Shown here: positions 8,505 to 17,681 of the stretch, piece after piece
Numbering within the stretch: position 1 is the first letter of the stretch
Layout of the letters: every line of letters begins with the position of its first letter
Assembly (NCBI GenBank): GCA_020442385.1
Contig: JAGRKE010000020.1
Location: forward strand, 1-64,000
DNA length: 64,000 nt
Reading direction: 5' to 3'
Source: Alphaproteobacteria bacterium
GTDB taxonomy: Bacteria; Pseudomonadota; Alphaproteobacteria; Micavibrionales; Micavibrionaceae
Notes under the pieces: generated by a model
Told to the model about the DNA's origin: nothing
Seen by the model: the letters and a program-made list of their open reading frames with translations, nothing else
The model's database searches: none
Position numbers and translations under genes: made by a program

Positions 8505-9494
8505 ATGCCTAATGGCTTAGATACTAAACCGATTATACTGATCTGCGCTTTTGAAGGAAAAAACTTTCAAGATGGCGTGAATGTTAGTGAACTTACGGCC
8601 GAAAAACTGAAAACCGAATATCCCAATGCAACAATCAAAGTTGCAGTGCTCCCCGTTGATTACAAAACCATAGACCAGTTCTTTGAAAAGGACGTCCAAT
8701 CTATTAAACCGGATTATATTTTTGCACTTGGCGAATTTAATACTCCAACCGATGAACAAATTAAGAATTCGATATATGTGGCAGAACAAGCCAATTTAAT
8801 GATTGAAAAAAACGCAAAAAACTCTTACGGAACGGACAATAAATATAATCAGGAAATTTATAAAACGATTAAAAACGACTCCGCCCTTACCTTAAAAGGA
8901 GCCAATGGCGTTCAAATTAAACAGGAATACCCAGCCTTAGACTTAAAAGCGCGTTTTTCTGACAGCGCAGGCATCTATCAGTGCAATTATATTTATTACA
9001 AAAGCCTTGATTACATGAAAACCGCAGGAAAAGAGGGAAATGCCGTTTTCATCCACTTGGAGGATTCTCTAGCCAAAGAACGATATCTTGTAGATGGAAA
9101 ATTAGACGAATTAGCTGTATGGCTTATGTCCGCGCATAAGCATTTAAAAGATTTTGACGTTCCTGAGAGCACAATAAACGCTGCAAAAGACTTTGCAGAA
9201 TATGCAGAAAAAATAAATTTGAATAACGCAACCAAAGAACAAACCTCAGAATTTGAAAGCAAGTATAAAGCCGCTGTTAAAGAGCTATTTGTAAACACAG
9301 ACCTTCAGGCTTTGATAAATTCCGACATTCCGATTGAAAAATACGGCATGCCGACAGAAGTCGATATAAAAGAGTATGATGAACTGACCAAAAAATATGC
9401 GGCTGTAATTGATGATTACGTCAAAAATGTTGTTGATTACCTGAATCCGTCAAAAGAACCTGCGGCAGCAACCTTGCCTTCGCTTAAAAATTAA
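8505..9494 (+). CDS. Divergent pyroglutamyl-peptidase (C15)-like protein
   Basis: A 329-residue protein without a signal peptide. The first 200 residues follow the pyrrolidone carboxyl peptidase layout: ILICAFEG at the N-terminus (family: LVTGFxPF), IFALGEFN near 75 in place of GxGQ, a catalytic-Cys-like SDSAGIYQCNYIYYKSL near 152-168, and a later VFIHLED carrying the expected His near 185. The 120-residue C-terminal extension is helical and Lys/Glu-rich and is not part of known C15 enzymes. The gene is AT-richer than its neighbours, suggesting transfer. Peptidase activity is an inference. Confidence 0.55.
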   Translation: MPNGLDTKPIILICAFEGKNFQDGVNVSELTAEKLKTEYPNATIKVAVLPVDYKTIDQFFEKDVQSIKPDYIFALGEFNTPTDEQIKNSIYVAEQANLMIEKNAKNSYGTDNKYNQEIYKTIKNDSALTLKGANGVQIKQEYPALDLKARFSDSAGIYQCNYIYYKSLDYMKTAGKEGNAVFIHLEDSLAKERYLVDGKLDELAVWLMSAHKHLKDFDVPESTINAAKDFAEYAEKINLNNATKEQTSEFESKYKAAVKELFVNTDLQALINSDIPIEKYGMPTEVDIKEYDELTKKYAAVIDDYVKNVVDYLNPSKEPAAATLPSLKN

Positions 9495-9567
9495 GCCTCT
9501 CACTCTTGATCCCGCGTAAAAACCGCTGTATTTTCAGGCGCACAAAAACGACTGAGATACTACAAAG

Positions 9568-10878
9568 ATGATTCCAAGATATTCACGCAAAGAGATGGCT
9601 TCGATTTTCGAGCCCGAAAATAAATTCAAAATCTGGCTGGAAATTGAAACCCTGGCGCTGGAGAAAATGGCCGATTTGGGCATCGTCCCGCAAAGTGCGG
9701 CCCGCGCCCTGCGCGATAAGGGCGCGTTTGATGTTAAACGTATTGATGATATTGAAGCCGAGGTCAAACACGATGTGATTGCCTTCCTGACATCCGTGGC
9801 CGAGCATGTGGGCGAGGAAAGCCGCTACGTGCACCAAGGTATGACCAGTTCGGATGTGGTGGATACCTGCTTTGCCGTGCAGCTCAAGCAAGCCGCAGAT
9901 ATTTTATTGCAAGACCTCGACAAACTCATGGCCGCGCTGAAAAAACGCGCAGAAGAGCACAAAGCCACGCTGTGCATTGGCCGCTCTCATGGAATTCACG
10001 GGGAGCCGACAACCTTCGGCCTAAAGCTGGCCGGGCATTACGCCGCCTTCCGCCGCCACAAAGAACGTCTGTTGCGCGCAAAAGAAGAGATTTCGGTTTG
10101 CACAATCTCCGGCGCGGTTGGAACATACGCCACGATCAACCCCAGCGTTGAACAATATGTGGCGCAAAGCCTGGGCCTACGCCCGGAAACGGTGGCCACG
10201 CAGGTTATCCCGCGCGATCGCCATGCTGAATTTTTCTGCACTGTGGGCGGCATTGCTTCCTCTATCGAGAATCTGGCGGTTGAGATCCGCCACTTGCAAC
10301 GCACCGAAGTGCGCGAGGCCGAAGAATTCTTTGATAAAGATCAAAAAGGCTCGTCCGCTATGCCGCACAAGCGCAACCCGATCGGCAGCGAGAACATGAC
10401 CGGTCAGGCGCGCATTATCCGCGCCGCCGTCATTCCCGCGCTTGAGAATGTTGCACTGTGGCATGAACGCGATATCTCCCACTCTGCCGTAGAGCGCACA
10501 ATCCTGCCCGATGCGCTGATCAGCTGTGATTACGCGCTGAACCGCCTTAGCGGTATCGTCGAAAAGCTGCTCGTTTACCCAGAGCGTATGATGCACAATT
10601 TGGAAATGACAGGCGGGCTGGTTTTCTCCCAAGCCGTATTGCTGGCGCTTACTCAAGCTGACATCAGCCGTGAGGACGCATACCGTATCGTTCAGCGGAA
10701 TGCGATGAAAGTTTGGGAAGACAGAAGCACCGGCAAAGGCTCGCTAACGCTTCAAGATGCGCTTGAGAGTGATTCACAAGTAGTTGAAAAACTTGACAAA
10801 TCCAAACTGGACTCTATCTTTAATTACAAGAATTACACGCAGCATATCGACTCGATCCTGCAACGTGCATTCGCTTAG
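9568..10878 (+). CDS. purB: Adenylosuccinate lyase
   Basis: A 436-residue cytosolic enzyme catalysing two purine-synthesis steps (SAICAR to AICAR and adenylosuccinate to AMP). The fumarase/aspartase-superfamily signature SSAMPHKRNPIGSEN is at about residues 262-276. The substrate-binding motifs HQGMTSSDVVDT (about 90) and GRSHGIHGEPTTFG (about 138) are intact. Start ATG at 9568 gives the standard N-terminus MIPRYSRKEM. Length is typical. It precedes bacterioferritin by 18 nt. Confidence 0.98.
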   Translation: MIPRYSRKEMASIFEPENKFKIWLEIETLALEKMADLGIVPQSAARALRDKGAFDVKRIDDIEAEVKHDVIAFLTSVAEHVGEESRYVHQGMTSSDVVDTCFAVQLKQAADILLQDLDKLMAALKKRAEEHKATLCIGRSHGIHGEPTTFGLKLAGHYAAFRRHKERLLRAKEEISVCTISGAVGTYATINPSVEQYVAQSLGLRPETVATQVIPRDRHAEFFCTVGGIASSIENLAVEIRHLQRTEVREAEEFFDKDQKGSSAMPHKRNPIGSENMTGQARIIRAAVIPALENVALWHERDISHSAVERTILPDALISCDYALNRLSGIVEKLLVYPERMMHNLEMTGGLVFSQAVLLALTQADISREDAYRIVQRNAMKVWEDRSTGKGSLTLQDALESDSQVVEKLDKSKLDSIFNYKNYTQHIDSILQRAFA

Positions 10879-10896
10879 ACGAAAGGATACCAAGCC

Positions 10897-11388
10897 ATGA
10901 AGGGCGATAAAAAAGTTTTAGCCTATCTGAATGACGGCCTGAAAAAGGAACTGACCGCCATTAATCAATATTTCCTGCATTCCCGCATGCTGGAAGATTG
11001 GGGCGTCACCAAACTGGCCAAGCATGAGTACAAAGAATCAATCGAGGAAATGCACCACGCCGATGAATTCATCAAGCGCATCTTGTTCCTTGAGGGCATT
11101 CCAAACCTGCAAGAGCTCGGCAAGCTGATGATCGGTGAAGATGTCAAAGAAGTCATTGAATGCGACCTAAAGCTGGAGCTGGACGGTGTGAAGAGCTACA
11201 AAGAGGCGGTGGCCTATTGCGACTCCGTGCAGGATTATGTCTCCCGCGATCTGTTCGTGCGCATTCTGAAAGAAGAGGAAGGCCATGTTGATTATCTGGA
11301 GACACAATTGCAGATGATCAAAGACATGGGTATTCAGAACTATATCCAGCTCAACTCCGAAAGCCCGCTGGACGCGGAAGGCGAATAA
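10897..11388 (+). CDS. bfr: Bacterioferritin
   Basis: A 163-residue ferritin-like iron-storage protein forming 24-mers that oxidise Fe(II). The di-iron ligands are visible: Glu in [12 protein letters not shown] (about 18), E..H in EEMHHADEF (about 51/54), Glu near 94 and E..H in [10 protein letters not shown] (about 127/130). A Met in EEMHH sits where the haem-ligand Met52 lies in haem-type bacterioferritin. Shine-Dalgarno AAAGGA precedes the ATG. It ends at a strong terminator, and its ferredoxin partner is encoded about 450 nt downstream. Confidence 0.96.
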   Translation: MKGDKKVLAYLNDGLKKELTAINQYFLHSRMLEDWGVTKLAKHEYKESIEEMHHADEFIKRILFLEGIPNLQELGKLMIGEDVKEVIECDLKLELDGVKSYKEAVAYCDSVQDYVSRDLFVRILKEEEGHVDYLETQLQMIKDMGIQNYIQLNSESPLDAEGE

Positions 11389-11411
11389 CTCTTCGCAACG
11401 ACCGAACACCA

Positions 11412-11443
11412 AAAAAGCGCTTCAAACCGAAGCGCTTTTTTTT
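11412..11443 (+). terminator. Rho-independent terminator of bfr
   Basis: A stem of 12 bp (AAAAAGCGCTTC / GAAGCGCTTTTT) with the loop AAACC is followed by more T residues. It lies 24 nt after the bfr stop. The symmetry means it can also terminate the small minus-strand gene coming from the other side. Confidence 0.9.
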
Positions 11444-11461
11444 AATTCTTGTGTGTAAATA

Positions 11462-11620
11462 TTATGCGGCTTGAGGCGAATAATATTCTTCTGCGACTGG
11501 TGAGGTAGACTCCGAGCCCCCTGCAACCGGCGAGCCGTTATTAATATCCCCGCAGATTAAATCCTCTGCACTGGCCTGAACATCGTCACTGGCTTTAAAA
11601 ACAATTGTTAGTCCGCTCAT
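11462..11620 (-). CDS. Small hypothetical protein, 52 residues
   Basis: Too short for usual gene callers, but it has ATG at 11620, a good AAGGAG 9 nt before it, and an uninterrupted frame to TAA at 11462. The product begins MSGLTIVFKASDDVQ, is acidic and Ser/Gly-rich and ends EEYYSPQAA. It contains one Cys, no membrane segment and no known motif. It runs tail-to-tail with bfr into the shared terminator. The remaining bases from 11621 to 11759 show no gene. Confidence 0.5.
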   Translation of the reverse strand: MSGLTIVFKASDDVQASAEDLICGDINNGSPVAGGSESTSPVAEEYYSPQAA

Positions 11621-11759
11621 CTAAAATCTCCTTCAACGCATTTCGATAATCAAAGCGTGACATAACAAAGGATCATGAGTCAAGGCATTCTCAGATACTC
11701 TTCAGTTTCCCTTCAGCTTCGCGCAGCATACTGGAATCGTAAGTGGCTCTTTATATGAA

Positions 11760-11806
11760 TGAGAATCGCTTGCATTTATAATTTTTTCAGTTAATAATGA
11801 TTCTCA
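11760..11806 (+). promoter_or_regulatory. Possible iron-regulator operator before bfd
   Basis: The inverted repeat TGAGAATC (11760-11767) and GATTCTCA (11799-11806) lies just upstream of the bacterioferritin-associated ferredoxin gene. Both arms resemble half-sites of Fur-type boxes (TGATAAT-like with GAGAATC/GATTCTC). Iron-responsive control of bfd is known in many bacteria. Whether Fur, Irr or RirA binds here is not decidable from sequence alone. Confidence 0.4.
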
Positions 11807-11838
11807 AGTGCAATATTTCCTTTATGGAGTTTTCAGCC

Positions 11839-12024
11839 ATGATGGTGTGCCTTTGCCATCCATTTAGTGACAAAAAAGTCAAAGACCACCTCGAAAACGG
11901 CGGTTGCAGCAAGATGTCGAGCGTCTATAGCACCTGCTCGGGCGGTGAGAAGCCCAATTGTTGCACATGCCTTGAAACCCTCAAGGATATGGTCAAAACA
12001 CACAATCGCAAAGCACACGCTTAG
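11839..12024 (+). CDS. bfd: Bacterioferritin-associated ferredoxin-like protein
   Basis: A 61-residue [2Fe-2S] protein. The cysteine pattern C-x-C (VCLCHPF) followed about 32 residues later by C-x-x-C (NCCTCLETL) matches Bfd, which reduces the bacterioferritin core to release iron. A middle Cys pair is also present. The start at 11839 (second Met of a Met-Met context upstream) is chosen because GGAG lies 9 nt before it; in-frame starts at 11797 and 11824 would add residues unlike the family. Its position near bfr supports the call. Confidence 0.75.
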   Translation: MMVCLCHPFSDKKVKDHLENGGCSKMSSVYSTCSGGEKPNCCTCLETLKDMVKTHNRKAHA

Positions 12025-12106
12025 CCCCACTCTCCCCTTGCATTCGCCTTAATCCTGTGCCACCAATAGTGCCTAGTTTTTCATTCACATATGGAAGGAC
12101 CCACGA

Positions 12107-12928
12107 ATGTTGAAACGCACCATCCTAACAGCCGGGAGTTTAATTCTTATGACTGCAGCGACAACGGGAGACGCACAGGCCGCCGATCCTGAAAACACGA
12201 TTTATATGCGCCTGTCCACGGGCGGAACCGTAACAATGGAATTGTTACCAGACCTTGCCCCACAGCATGTTGAGCGCATCAAGACCTTGGCCCGTGAAGG
12301 GTTTTATGACGGTATTATTTTCCACCGCGTAATTGACGGCTTTATGGCCCAGACAGGCGACCCGCAAGGCACAGGCATGGGCGGTTCCGACCTGCCCGAT
12401 CTGCCGGCGGAATTTTCCGACTATGACTATAAGCGCGGCACAGTGGGCATGGCCCGCACGCAAGACCCGAACAGCGCGAACTCACAGTTTTTTATCTGCT
12501 TCACAGACACAGGCTGTAGCTTCCTAACCGGGCAATACACCGTTCTGGCACAAGTCACAGACGGCATGAACGAAATTGACAAGGTGGCCAAGGGCGAACC
12601 CCCAGCCAACCCTGACAAGATCGAGAAGATGTTTGTCGCTGCGGACATGCAGCCGGAAACAACAGCCGAGACGCAAGCCGCTCCTGCAGAAACTCCAGCA
12701 GCGGAAGAGCCTACAATGGCTGAAGAAGCCGTTGATACTGCTGCGGACGCAGCCGAAGCAACAGGTGAAGCCGTTCAGGATGCCGCAGAGGTAACTGGAG
12801 AAACGGTTCAAGACGCAGCCGAGGCTACAGGCGAAATGGCTGAAGACGCCGCTGAAGCCACTGGCGATGCGGTTGAAGACCTTCTGAATGCGGAAGAAAA
12901 ACCAGCCGCCGGTGAGGCCGCTGAGTAA
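12107..12928 (+). CDS. Periplasmic cyclophilin-type peptidyl-prolyl isomerase with Ala/Glu-rich tail
   Basis: The 273-residue protein has a signal peptide ending AQA near residue 25 and a cyclophilin domain (about 29-180): GFYDGIIFHRVIDGFMAQTG, then SANSQFFICF and FLTGQYTVLAQV. After it come about 90 residues of low-complexity repeats built on DAAEATGEAVQ, probably an extended acidic helix. Cyclophilins isomerise X-Pro bonds; this copy should act in the periplasm. The tail is unusual and could bind cell wall or partners, but that is speculation. A GGAAGG precedes the ATG. Confidence 0.92.
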   Translation: MLKRTILTAGSLILMTAATTGDAQAADPENTIYMRLSTGGTVTMELLPDLAPQHVERIKTLAREGFYDGIIFHRVIDGFMAQTGDPQGTGMGGSDLPDLPAEFSDYDYKRGTVGMARTQDPNSANSQFFICFTDTGCSFLTGQYTVLAQVTDGMNEIDKVAKGEPPANPDKIEKMFVAADMQPETTAETQAAPAETPAAEEPTMAEEAVDTAADAAEATGEAVQDAAEVTGETVQDAAEATGEMAEDAAEATGDAVEDLLNAEEKPAAGEAAE

Positions 12929-12931
12929 GCT

Positions 12932-13810
12932 TTAGCTCGATTTAAGAATGATAAGAGCGGCGGCGCAGGCCACAATTCCAAGGCCTGATAGCACGTCGCT
13001 CTTTTCTTTGCGCCCCACCGCGCGGTAAAACAGCAAGATAATCATCGTATCGGTAAATTTGATCGCCGGGATCAGGCCCGGATTATCAACAATCGAAATC
13101 GCCGCCACATTTGTCGCCACCATCAGCGCGGCGACACTGCCGACCATAAAGCCGCCTTTGGCCGCGCGCTTGCTGAACAGCACATCCGCCGGAATAGGCC
13201 GCCGGATCGCATAATAGGCCAGCCAGAGCGTCACCATCGTCAGCGCTTCAAAAAACACATAGGCAAACGGCCCTTGCGAGAAACTGGCCTCATTCATCAC
13301 CAATTTGGTCATGAGCGGCCCAATCACGGCCGCAAAAATCACAAACCAGATCATGCGCACCGCCTGCCATGAAATCGGGCAATGGCGCAGCCGCACGGCG
13401 AAAAATACCGACGCACACAGCACACCAAAAACCAGAAAGCTGCGTAGCGGCGTTTCCATGTAAACCCGCCAGAGCGCGGGGTCGATTAGAAACCACAGGC
13501 AAAATGTTAGAATTGTCGAAGCGGGCAATATACGCGAGACCAACCCCGCCCCCACCTTCGGGATCGCATCAAAGAAAATAACATCGCTGATCACCCAGAT
13601 CACCGCTTGCGACGCAATGAGCAGATAAAATTGCGGATTATCCGGCGCGCCCATAAACACAACCATCGGCGCCATCAACGTAACCGCCGCGACCTTGTTC
13701 CAGAAGGCGAGGGTAAACCCGTCCAGCTTGATCTTTTCCTGAATTAACATCACCCCGGCCGACAGCGTCGCCGAGATTAGGCCGAAAACGGCCCATAAAG
13801 GCATATCCAT
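12932..13810 (-). CDS. EamA/DMT-family membrane transporter-like protein
   Basis: A 292-residue integral membrane protein with about ten hydrophobic segments in two similar halves, as in drug/metabolite transporters. It starts PLWAVFGLISATLSAGVMLI and ends with hydrophobic GIVACAAALIIL. No substrate can be assigned. It runs tail-to-tail with the cyclophilin gene with a 3-nt gap and is divergent from the glucosidase gene. Start ATG at 13810. Confidence 0.8.
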   Translation of the reverse strand: MDMPLWAVFGLISATLSAGVMLIQEKIKLDGFTLAFWNKVAAVTLMAPMVVFMGAPDNPQFYLLIASQAVIWVISDVIFFDAIPKVGAGLVSRILPASTILTFCLWFLIDPALWRVYMETPLRSFLVFGVLCASVFFAVRLRHCPISWQAVRMIWFVIFAAVIGPLMTKLVMNEASFSQGPFAYVFFEALTMVTLWLAYYAIRRPIPADVLFSKRAAKGGFMVGSVAALMVATNVAAISIVDNPGLIPAIKFTDTMIILLFYRAVGRKEKSDVLSGLGIVACAAALIILKSS

Positions 13811-13871
13811 GCTTCAATTCTAAAATGAACTGGATTACTTTACTATCAGGCAATCAATTTTTAGGGCCATA

Positions 13872-15398
13872 ATGCACAACTCACCTTGGTGGCGCGGCGC
13901 GGCGATATACCAAATTTATCCGCGCAGTTTTCTGGATACGAACGGCGATGGTATCGGCGATCTGCGGGGCATTACGGACAAGATCGATTACGTGGCGCGC
14001 CTTGGCGTGGACGGCATTTGGATATCGCCGGTCTTCAAATCTCCGATGAAAGATTTTGGCTATGACGTGTCTGATTACCGCGATATCGACTCGCTGTTTG
14101 GCACGCTGGCCGATTTCGATGCGCTGCTGGAACGCGCGCACAGACTGAACCTCAAAGTCATTGTCGATCTGGTGCTCTCCCACACCTCTGACCAGCACCC
14201 ATGGTTTCACGACCCGGATAAAAAAGATTGGTATGTCTGGGCCGACCCGAAGCCCGATATGTTCGGCGCGCAAGTTCCGCCCAACAACTGGGTATCCGTC
14301 TTCGGCGGCAGCGCGTGGGAATATGACGAGCGCTACGGGCAATATTACCTGCATAATTTCCTCAAGGAACAACCCGACCTGAACTTCCACAATCCCGCAG
14401 TGCAGGACGAAGCGCTCGATATCGCGCGCTTTTGGCTGGAGCGCGGGGTGGATGGATTCCGCCTTGATGTGGTGAATTTCTATTTTCACGACCGGGAGCT
14501 GCGCGACAACCCGCCGCGCACGCCAGAGCTTGGTGCGGCAACACAATTCGAGGGCGATGATCCCTACTCCGCACAAGCGCATATCTACGATAAATCACGC
14601 CCGGAAAACCTCGACTTTCTGCGGCGTTTCCGCGCGTTGATGGATGAATATCCGGATCGCTTTACGGTTGGTGAAATCGGTGATGATCACCCTTACGTAC
14701 GTGCGGCTGAATATACGCAGGACGGATTGCTCAACACCACCTACAACCCGCAAATGATGGCGGGAAAAACCAAAGAGCTCACCGCCGATTTGATCCGCGA
14801 CCCGATTGAACGCTTTTTGGCGCAGCCAAGCGACGGTTGGCCAAGCTGGGCGTTTAGCAATCATGACGTTGTGCGCGCGGTCAGCCGTTGGCTCCCCGAT
14901 AGCGATGGTTTCTCTCATGATCCGCAGCTGGCCAAAATGCTGATCGCACTGCTGGGCTGTCTCTACGGCACAGTGTTTGTCTATCAGGGAGAAGAGCTGG
15001 GCCTACCCGAAGCGCGGCTGAAATTTGAAGAACTTCAGGACCCGTGGGGTAAGCATCTCTGGCCCGCATGGCAGGGGCGCGATGGATGCCGCACACCGAT
15101 GCCCTGGAACAGTGAAGAGCCAAGCACAAAGCCATGGCTTCCTATTCCAGAAGCCCACAAATCTATGTCAGTCGAAATTCAAGAAAACGATAAAAACTCC
15201 GTTTTAAATTTCACGCGGCGCTTTTTGACATGGCGAAAACAGCAGCCTGCGTTGCTAAGCGGTAACATTTCCTTCCATGAAACATTTGATGAGCGCGTAC
15301 TGGAATTCTCACGCCACAAAGACGATCGCACAATCCAGTGCCGTTTTAACCTTGCGGATTATTCTTTTTCCGTCGAAGGATTCTCTTCGGAAGACTGA
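13872..15398 (+). CDS. GH13 alpha-glucosidase (oligo-1,6-glucosidase type)
   Basis: A 508-residue cytosolic glycoside hydrolase of the GH13 alpha-amylase clan. Conserved regions are complete: YQIYPRSFLDTNGDGIGDL at the N-terminus, DLVLSHTSD (region I), GVDGFRLDVVNF (nucleophile Asp, region II), FTVGEIGD (acid/base Glu, region III) and FSNHDVVRAVSR (region IV). The short loop set and QGEELGLPE fit alpha-glucosidase or oligo-1,6-glucosidase rather than amylase. No signal peptide. The last 40 nt overlap the convergent gene. It is the only sugar-hydrolysis gene in the window. Confidence 0.93.
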   Translation: MHNSPWWRGAAIYQIYPRSFLDTNGDGIGDLRGITDKIDYVARLGVDGIWISPVFKSPMKDFGYDVSDYRDIDSLFGTLADFDALLERAHRLNLKVIVDLVLSHTSDQHPWFHDPDKKDWYVWADPKPDMFGAQVPPNNWVSVFGGSAWEYDERYGQYYLHNFLKEQPDLNFHNPAVQDEALDIARFWLERGVDGFRLDVVNFYFHDRELRDNPPRTPELGAATQFEGDDPYSAQAHIYDKSRPENLDFLRRFRALMDEYPDRFTVGEIGDDHPYVRAAEYTQDGLLNTTYNPQMMAGKTKELTADLIRDPIERFLAQPSDGWPSWAFSNHDVVRAVSRWLPDSDGFSHDPQLAKMLIALLGCLYGTVFVYQGEELGLPEARLKFEELQDPWGKHLWPAWQGRDGCRTPMPWNSEEPSTKPWLPIPEAHKSMSVEIQENDKNSVLNFTRRFLTWRKQQPALLSGNISFHETFDERVLEFSRHKDDRTIQCRFNLADYSFSVEGFSSED

Positions 15399-16138
15399 TC
15401 TTCGGAGGGCTCTTCATCCTCTTCCAGCTCTAGCCCGATACTATCGGCCGTCTTTTCATCCAGATCGATTGAAACCGCCTTGGCAGGGGCTTTGGCCTCT
15501 ACCTTGGCCAAGCGATCAGCCTCACCATCATTTAGCTCAAGCGCTTGCGCGGTTTTGATCATGCCCTTCACCACCTTATCTAGCTTGGCTTCGGTGTTGA
15601 GCGGATCGCTGGTATCAAGACGCAAAAGCATCACATCATCTTTGAAAATCAGGATGATCCAGAAATTCTCGACCTTCATTAAATTGGTCAGCGCATCAAG
15701 GCGCTCTGGTGTTAGATATGCCTCCAGCACAGTTCTATTCGCCGATTTCGCAATGTAGGTTTTCTTCCAACTCTTATGATCGAAGGTGCTTTCATCCTTA
15801 AAGTTCAGCCCTTGCACAATATCCGTCATGCCGTTACTGGCGACCCCACCTTCAATCGGCATTTTGCTAGCCAGCTGGATTTCAATCGCTGTCATTTTGC
15901 GGCTGTAACGCGCATCGGGCGAGCTATGCTCACCAGAGAACACGCTAACCGAATGGGTATCGATAATCCCGTTCATCTCCGGCACTTCAAAAAAGGAATT
16001 GGGCTTATAGCGCAGCTGATGCTTGGCGGCGTAAGATTTCCAGACCGCTTTTTGCCGCACTAAAATAAGGATGGTCCAGGCAAGAAAGCCCAACAGAAAA
16101 ACCGAAATTAGAACCCATAAGATAAACCAGAAAGACAA
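15359..16138 (-). CDS. Membrane-anchored hypothetical protein
   Basis: A 259-residue protein with one N-terminal transmembrane segment (FLLGFLAWTILILV), a soluble alpha/beta-looking domain (about 30-185) and a very acidic C-terminal tail (LELEEDEEPSEDQSSEENPS). It is not recognised; the domain resembles DUF3137-like galanin-type domains only loosely. The acidic tail is encoded by the 40 nt shared with the end of the glucosidase gene on the other strand, so both termini depend on this overlap. Confidence 0.6.
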   Translation of the reverse strand: MSFWFILWVLISVFLLGFLAWTILILVRQKAVWKSYAAKHQLRYKPNSFFEVPEMNGIIDTHSVSVFSGEHSSPDARYSRKMTAIEIQLASKMPIEGGVASNGMTDIVQGLNFKDESTFDHKSWKKTYIAKSANRTVLEAYLTPERLDALTNLMKVENFWIILIFKDDVMLLRLDTSDPLNTEAKLDKVVKGMIKTAQALELNDGEADRLAKVEAKAPAKAVSIDLDEKTADSIGLELEEDEEPSEDQSSEENPSTEKE

Positions 16139-16213
16139 AGGACGCTCTCCAAAAGAAAATTCCAGACACCTTCAGTTTAGCGCCATTTAGAGCCTTTGAC
16201 TATCCCCGCATAA

Positions 16214-16246
16214 ATAAAGGCAGGACGTTTGCACATCCTGCCCTTA
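16214..16246 (-). terminator. Terminator of the coiled-coil gene
   Basis: The inverted repeat GGCAGGA (16219-16225) / TCCTGCC (16236-16242) has a 10-nt loop. Read on the minus strand it follows the stop of the coiled-coil gene by about 30 nt and ends in TTTATTTA. It may work in both directions. Confidence 0.7.
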
Positions 16247-16272
16247 TCCGTGAAAGTTACGCCAACCGCATT

Positions 16273-16914
16273 TTAGTGGTAGCGCGCCTCCTCACTCTCC
16301 TGCGCATACCCTTTATGGGCATAGTGCAATAAGTTTTGCGGTAGTGATAAGCGTAAATCTTGCGCGGTTTGCTGACGGATATCCTGTGTTTGGATTTTAT
16401 CCGCGAGCATACTGACCTGCGTTAACAAATCTTCCGCATGCGAGACCAAGGCTTCGGCTTTTCCGGTGCTAATCAAATCAGTTCCGGCGGCCTTTTCCAT
16501 TTTCTCTGATACGATCTGTTCATGCTGACCGATTGTATCGATTTTCTTCTCCAGATTATGGATCGCATTGCCAAAGAAGCCGGCTTGTTTATCGACAACT
16601 TCAACCTTTTTCTCCAGTTTTTGCATTGACGCGGAAAACGCATTAGCCTGTTCGCCAACGCCGGAAACTTGCGCCTTTAAGGTTTCAATTGAGTTTGAGA
16701 AATTGTTGGTTTGTTCATCAACCACCTCAACCTTCTTTTCCAGCTTATACAATGTATCGCTGAAAAAACCCGTTTGTTTTTTGATCACTTCAAAGCCCGA
16801 GCGTAAACGCTCAAACCCGGCTCCGAGCACAATGCTTGTGCCGACAGCCGCGACAGCGGAAAATACCGCCATCATGATGGAGACAGCCACCACTGTTTCG
16901 ACGTCTAAAGTCAT
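16273..16914 (-). CDS. Membrane-anchored coiled-coil protein with internal repeats
   Basis: A 213-residue protein with an N-terminal transmembrane helix (VAVSIMMAVFSAVAAVGTSI) and then a long coiled coil. It contains a repeated unit of about 35-40 residues carrying LEKKVEVVDEQ / LEKKVEVVDKQ / LEKKIDTIGQ. The layout recalls methyl-accepting-protein-like or LapB-type scaffold helices but no signalling tip is seen. Start at 16914 is chosen because the in-frame upstream ATG at 16941 lies over the AAAGGAGAAAGG ribosome site. The 265 nt upstream to the next gene hold a short GGTCC/GGACC hairpin (17038-17053) and nothing else clear. Confidence 0.65.
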   Translation of the reverse strand: MTLDVETVVAVSIMMAVFSAVAAVGTSIVLGAGFERLRSGFEVIKKQTGFFSDTLYKLEKKVEVVDEQTNNFSNSIETLKAQVSGVGEQANAFSASMQKLEKKVEVVDKQAGFFGNAIHNLEKKIDTIGQHEQIVSEKMEKAAGTDLISTGKAEALVSHAEDLLTQVSMLADKIQTQDIRQQTAQDLRLSLPQNLLHYAHKGYAQESEEARYH

Positions 16915-17178
16915 AGTTACACACCTTTCTCCTTTGGACACCCACCACGGGCAACCAATTACACAAAGCTTTATGAGTTGATTTATTTAAGTCATTTCTT
17001 GACAATTAAGGCGGCGCAAAAAGGCGCAGGCCTCACAGGTCCAGGCATGGACCCTTATCTTAAGAGTAGCAAAGAAGGTTTAAAGCCCCGTTATTTTTCG
17101 TGCGCATGCGCATCAAAATTGGATAAATTTTGATATTAATCTGCTTAAAGACTTGTAAAAATGCGATAAGTTGCCGCG

Positions 17179-17517
17179 TTACTTGCGTTGAGATTCCTCA
17201 AAAACCTGTTCCATATCGTTATCGAGTTCTTCAAGAATATCCTTGGTTTCCTCGAGCTCAGGCTCTTTCGCAGGAGCTGGCTGAATCACCGCTTCTGCCG
17301 GAGGTTCTTCAGCAGCCTGCGCTTCGCTGATAGGAGACAGGTTTAATTCACGCTCGGGCAGAAGGCTCGCCAGAACATAGGCATAGGTGCTGCCCGCTGT
17401 GCGCTGATTTCCGTAGGGGAAAATCTCGTCGGTTTTCACCATTTCGTAGCCTTCACCACAGGCCGCCAGCAAGAAAGGCGCCGCCAAAACTGCAAATCTC
17501 AATGATCGGTAGGACAT
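17179..17517 (-). CDS. Small Pro/Glu-rich lipoprotein
   Basis: About 112 residues with a lipoprotein signal (FAVLAAPFLLAAC), a short globular region and an acidic tail rich in Pro, Ala and Glu (AEEPPAEAVIQPAPAKEPE). It is probably anchored to the outer membrane. Start at 17517 is preferred over 17523 because AGAGG then lies 7 nt upstream. No family is recognised. Confidence 0.6.
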   Translation of the reverse strand: MSYRSLRFAVLAAPFLLAACGEGYEMVKTDEIFPYGNQRTAGSTYAYVLASLLPERELNLSPISEAQAAEEPPAEAVIQPAPAKEPELEETKDILEELDNDMEQVFEESQRK

Positions 17518-17681
17518 TTTCATACCTCTTATATATCCATCTAAATTTTTTGAAAAACGCAGAACAGAGGCGCGCCAAAAGATCCAGCGCACATATCCAC
17601 AATAAAACGATTATGTCTGAAAGGCAAATAGTAAATTATTTTAGGATGTTATAGAGATTGTACACAAACTTATCCTGCACC

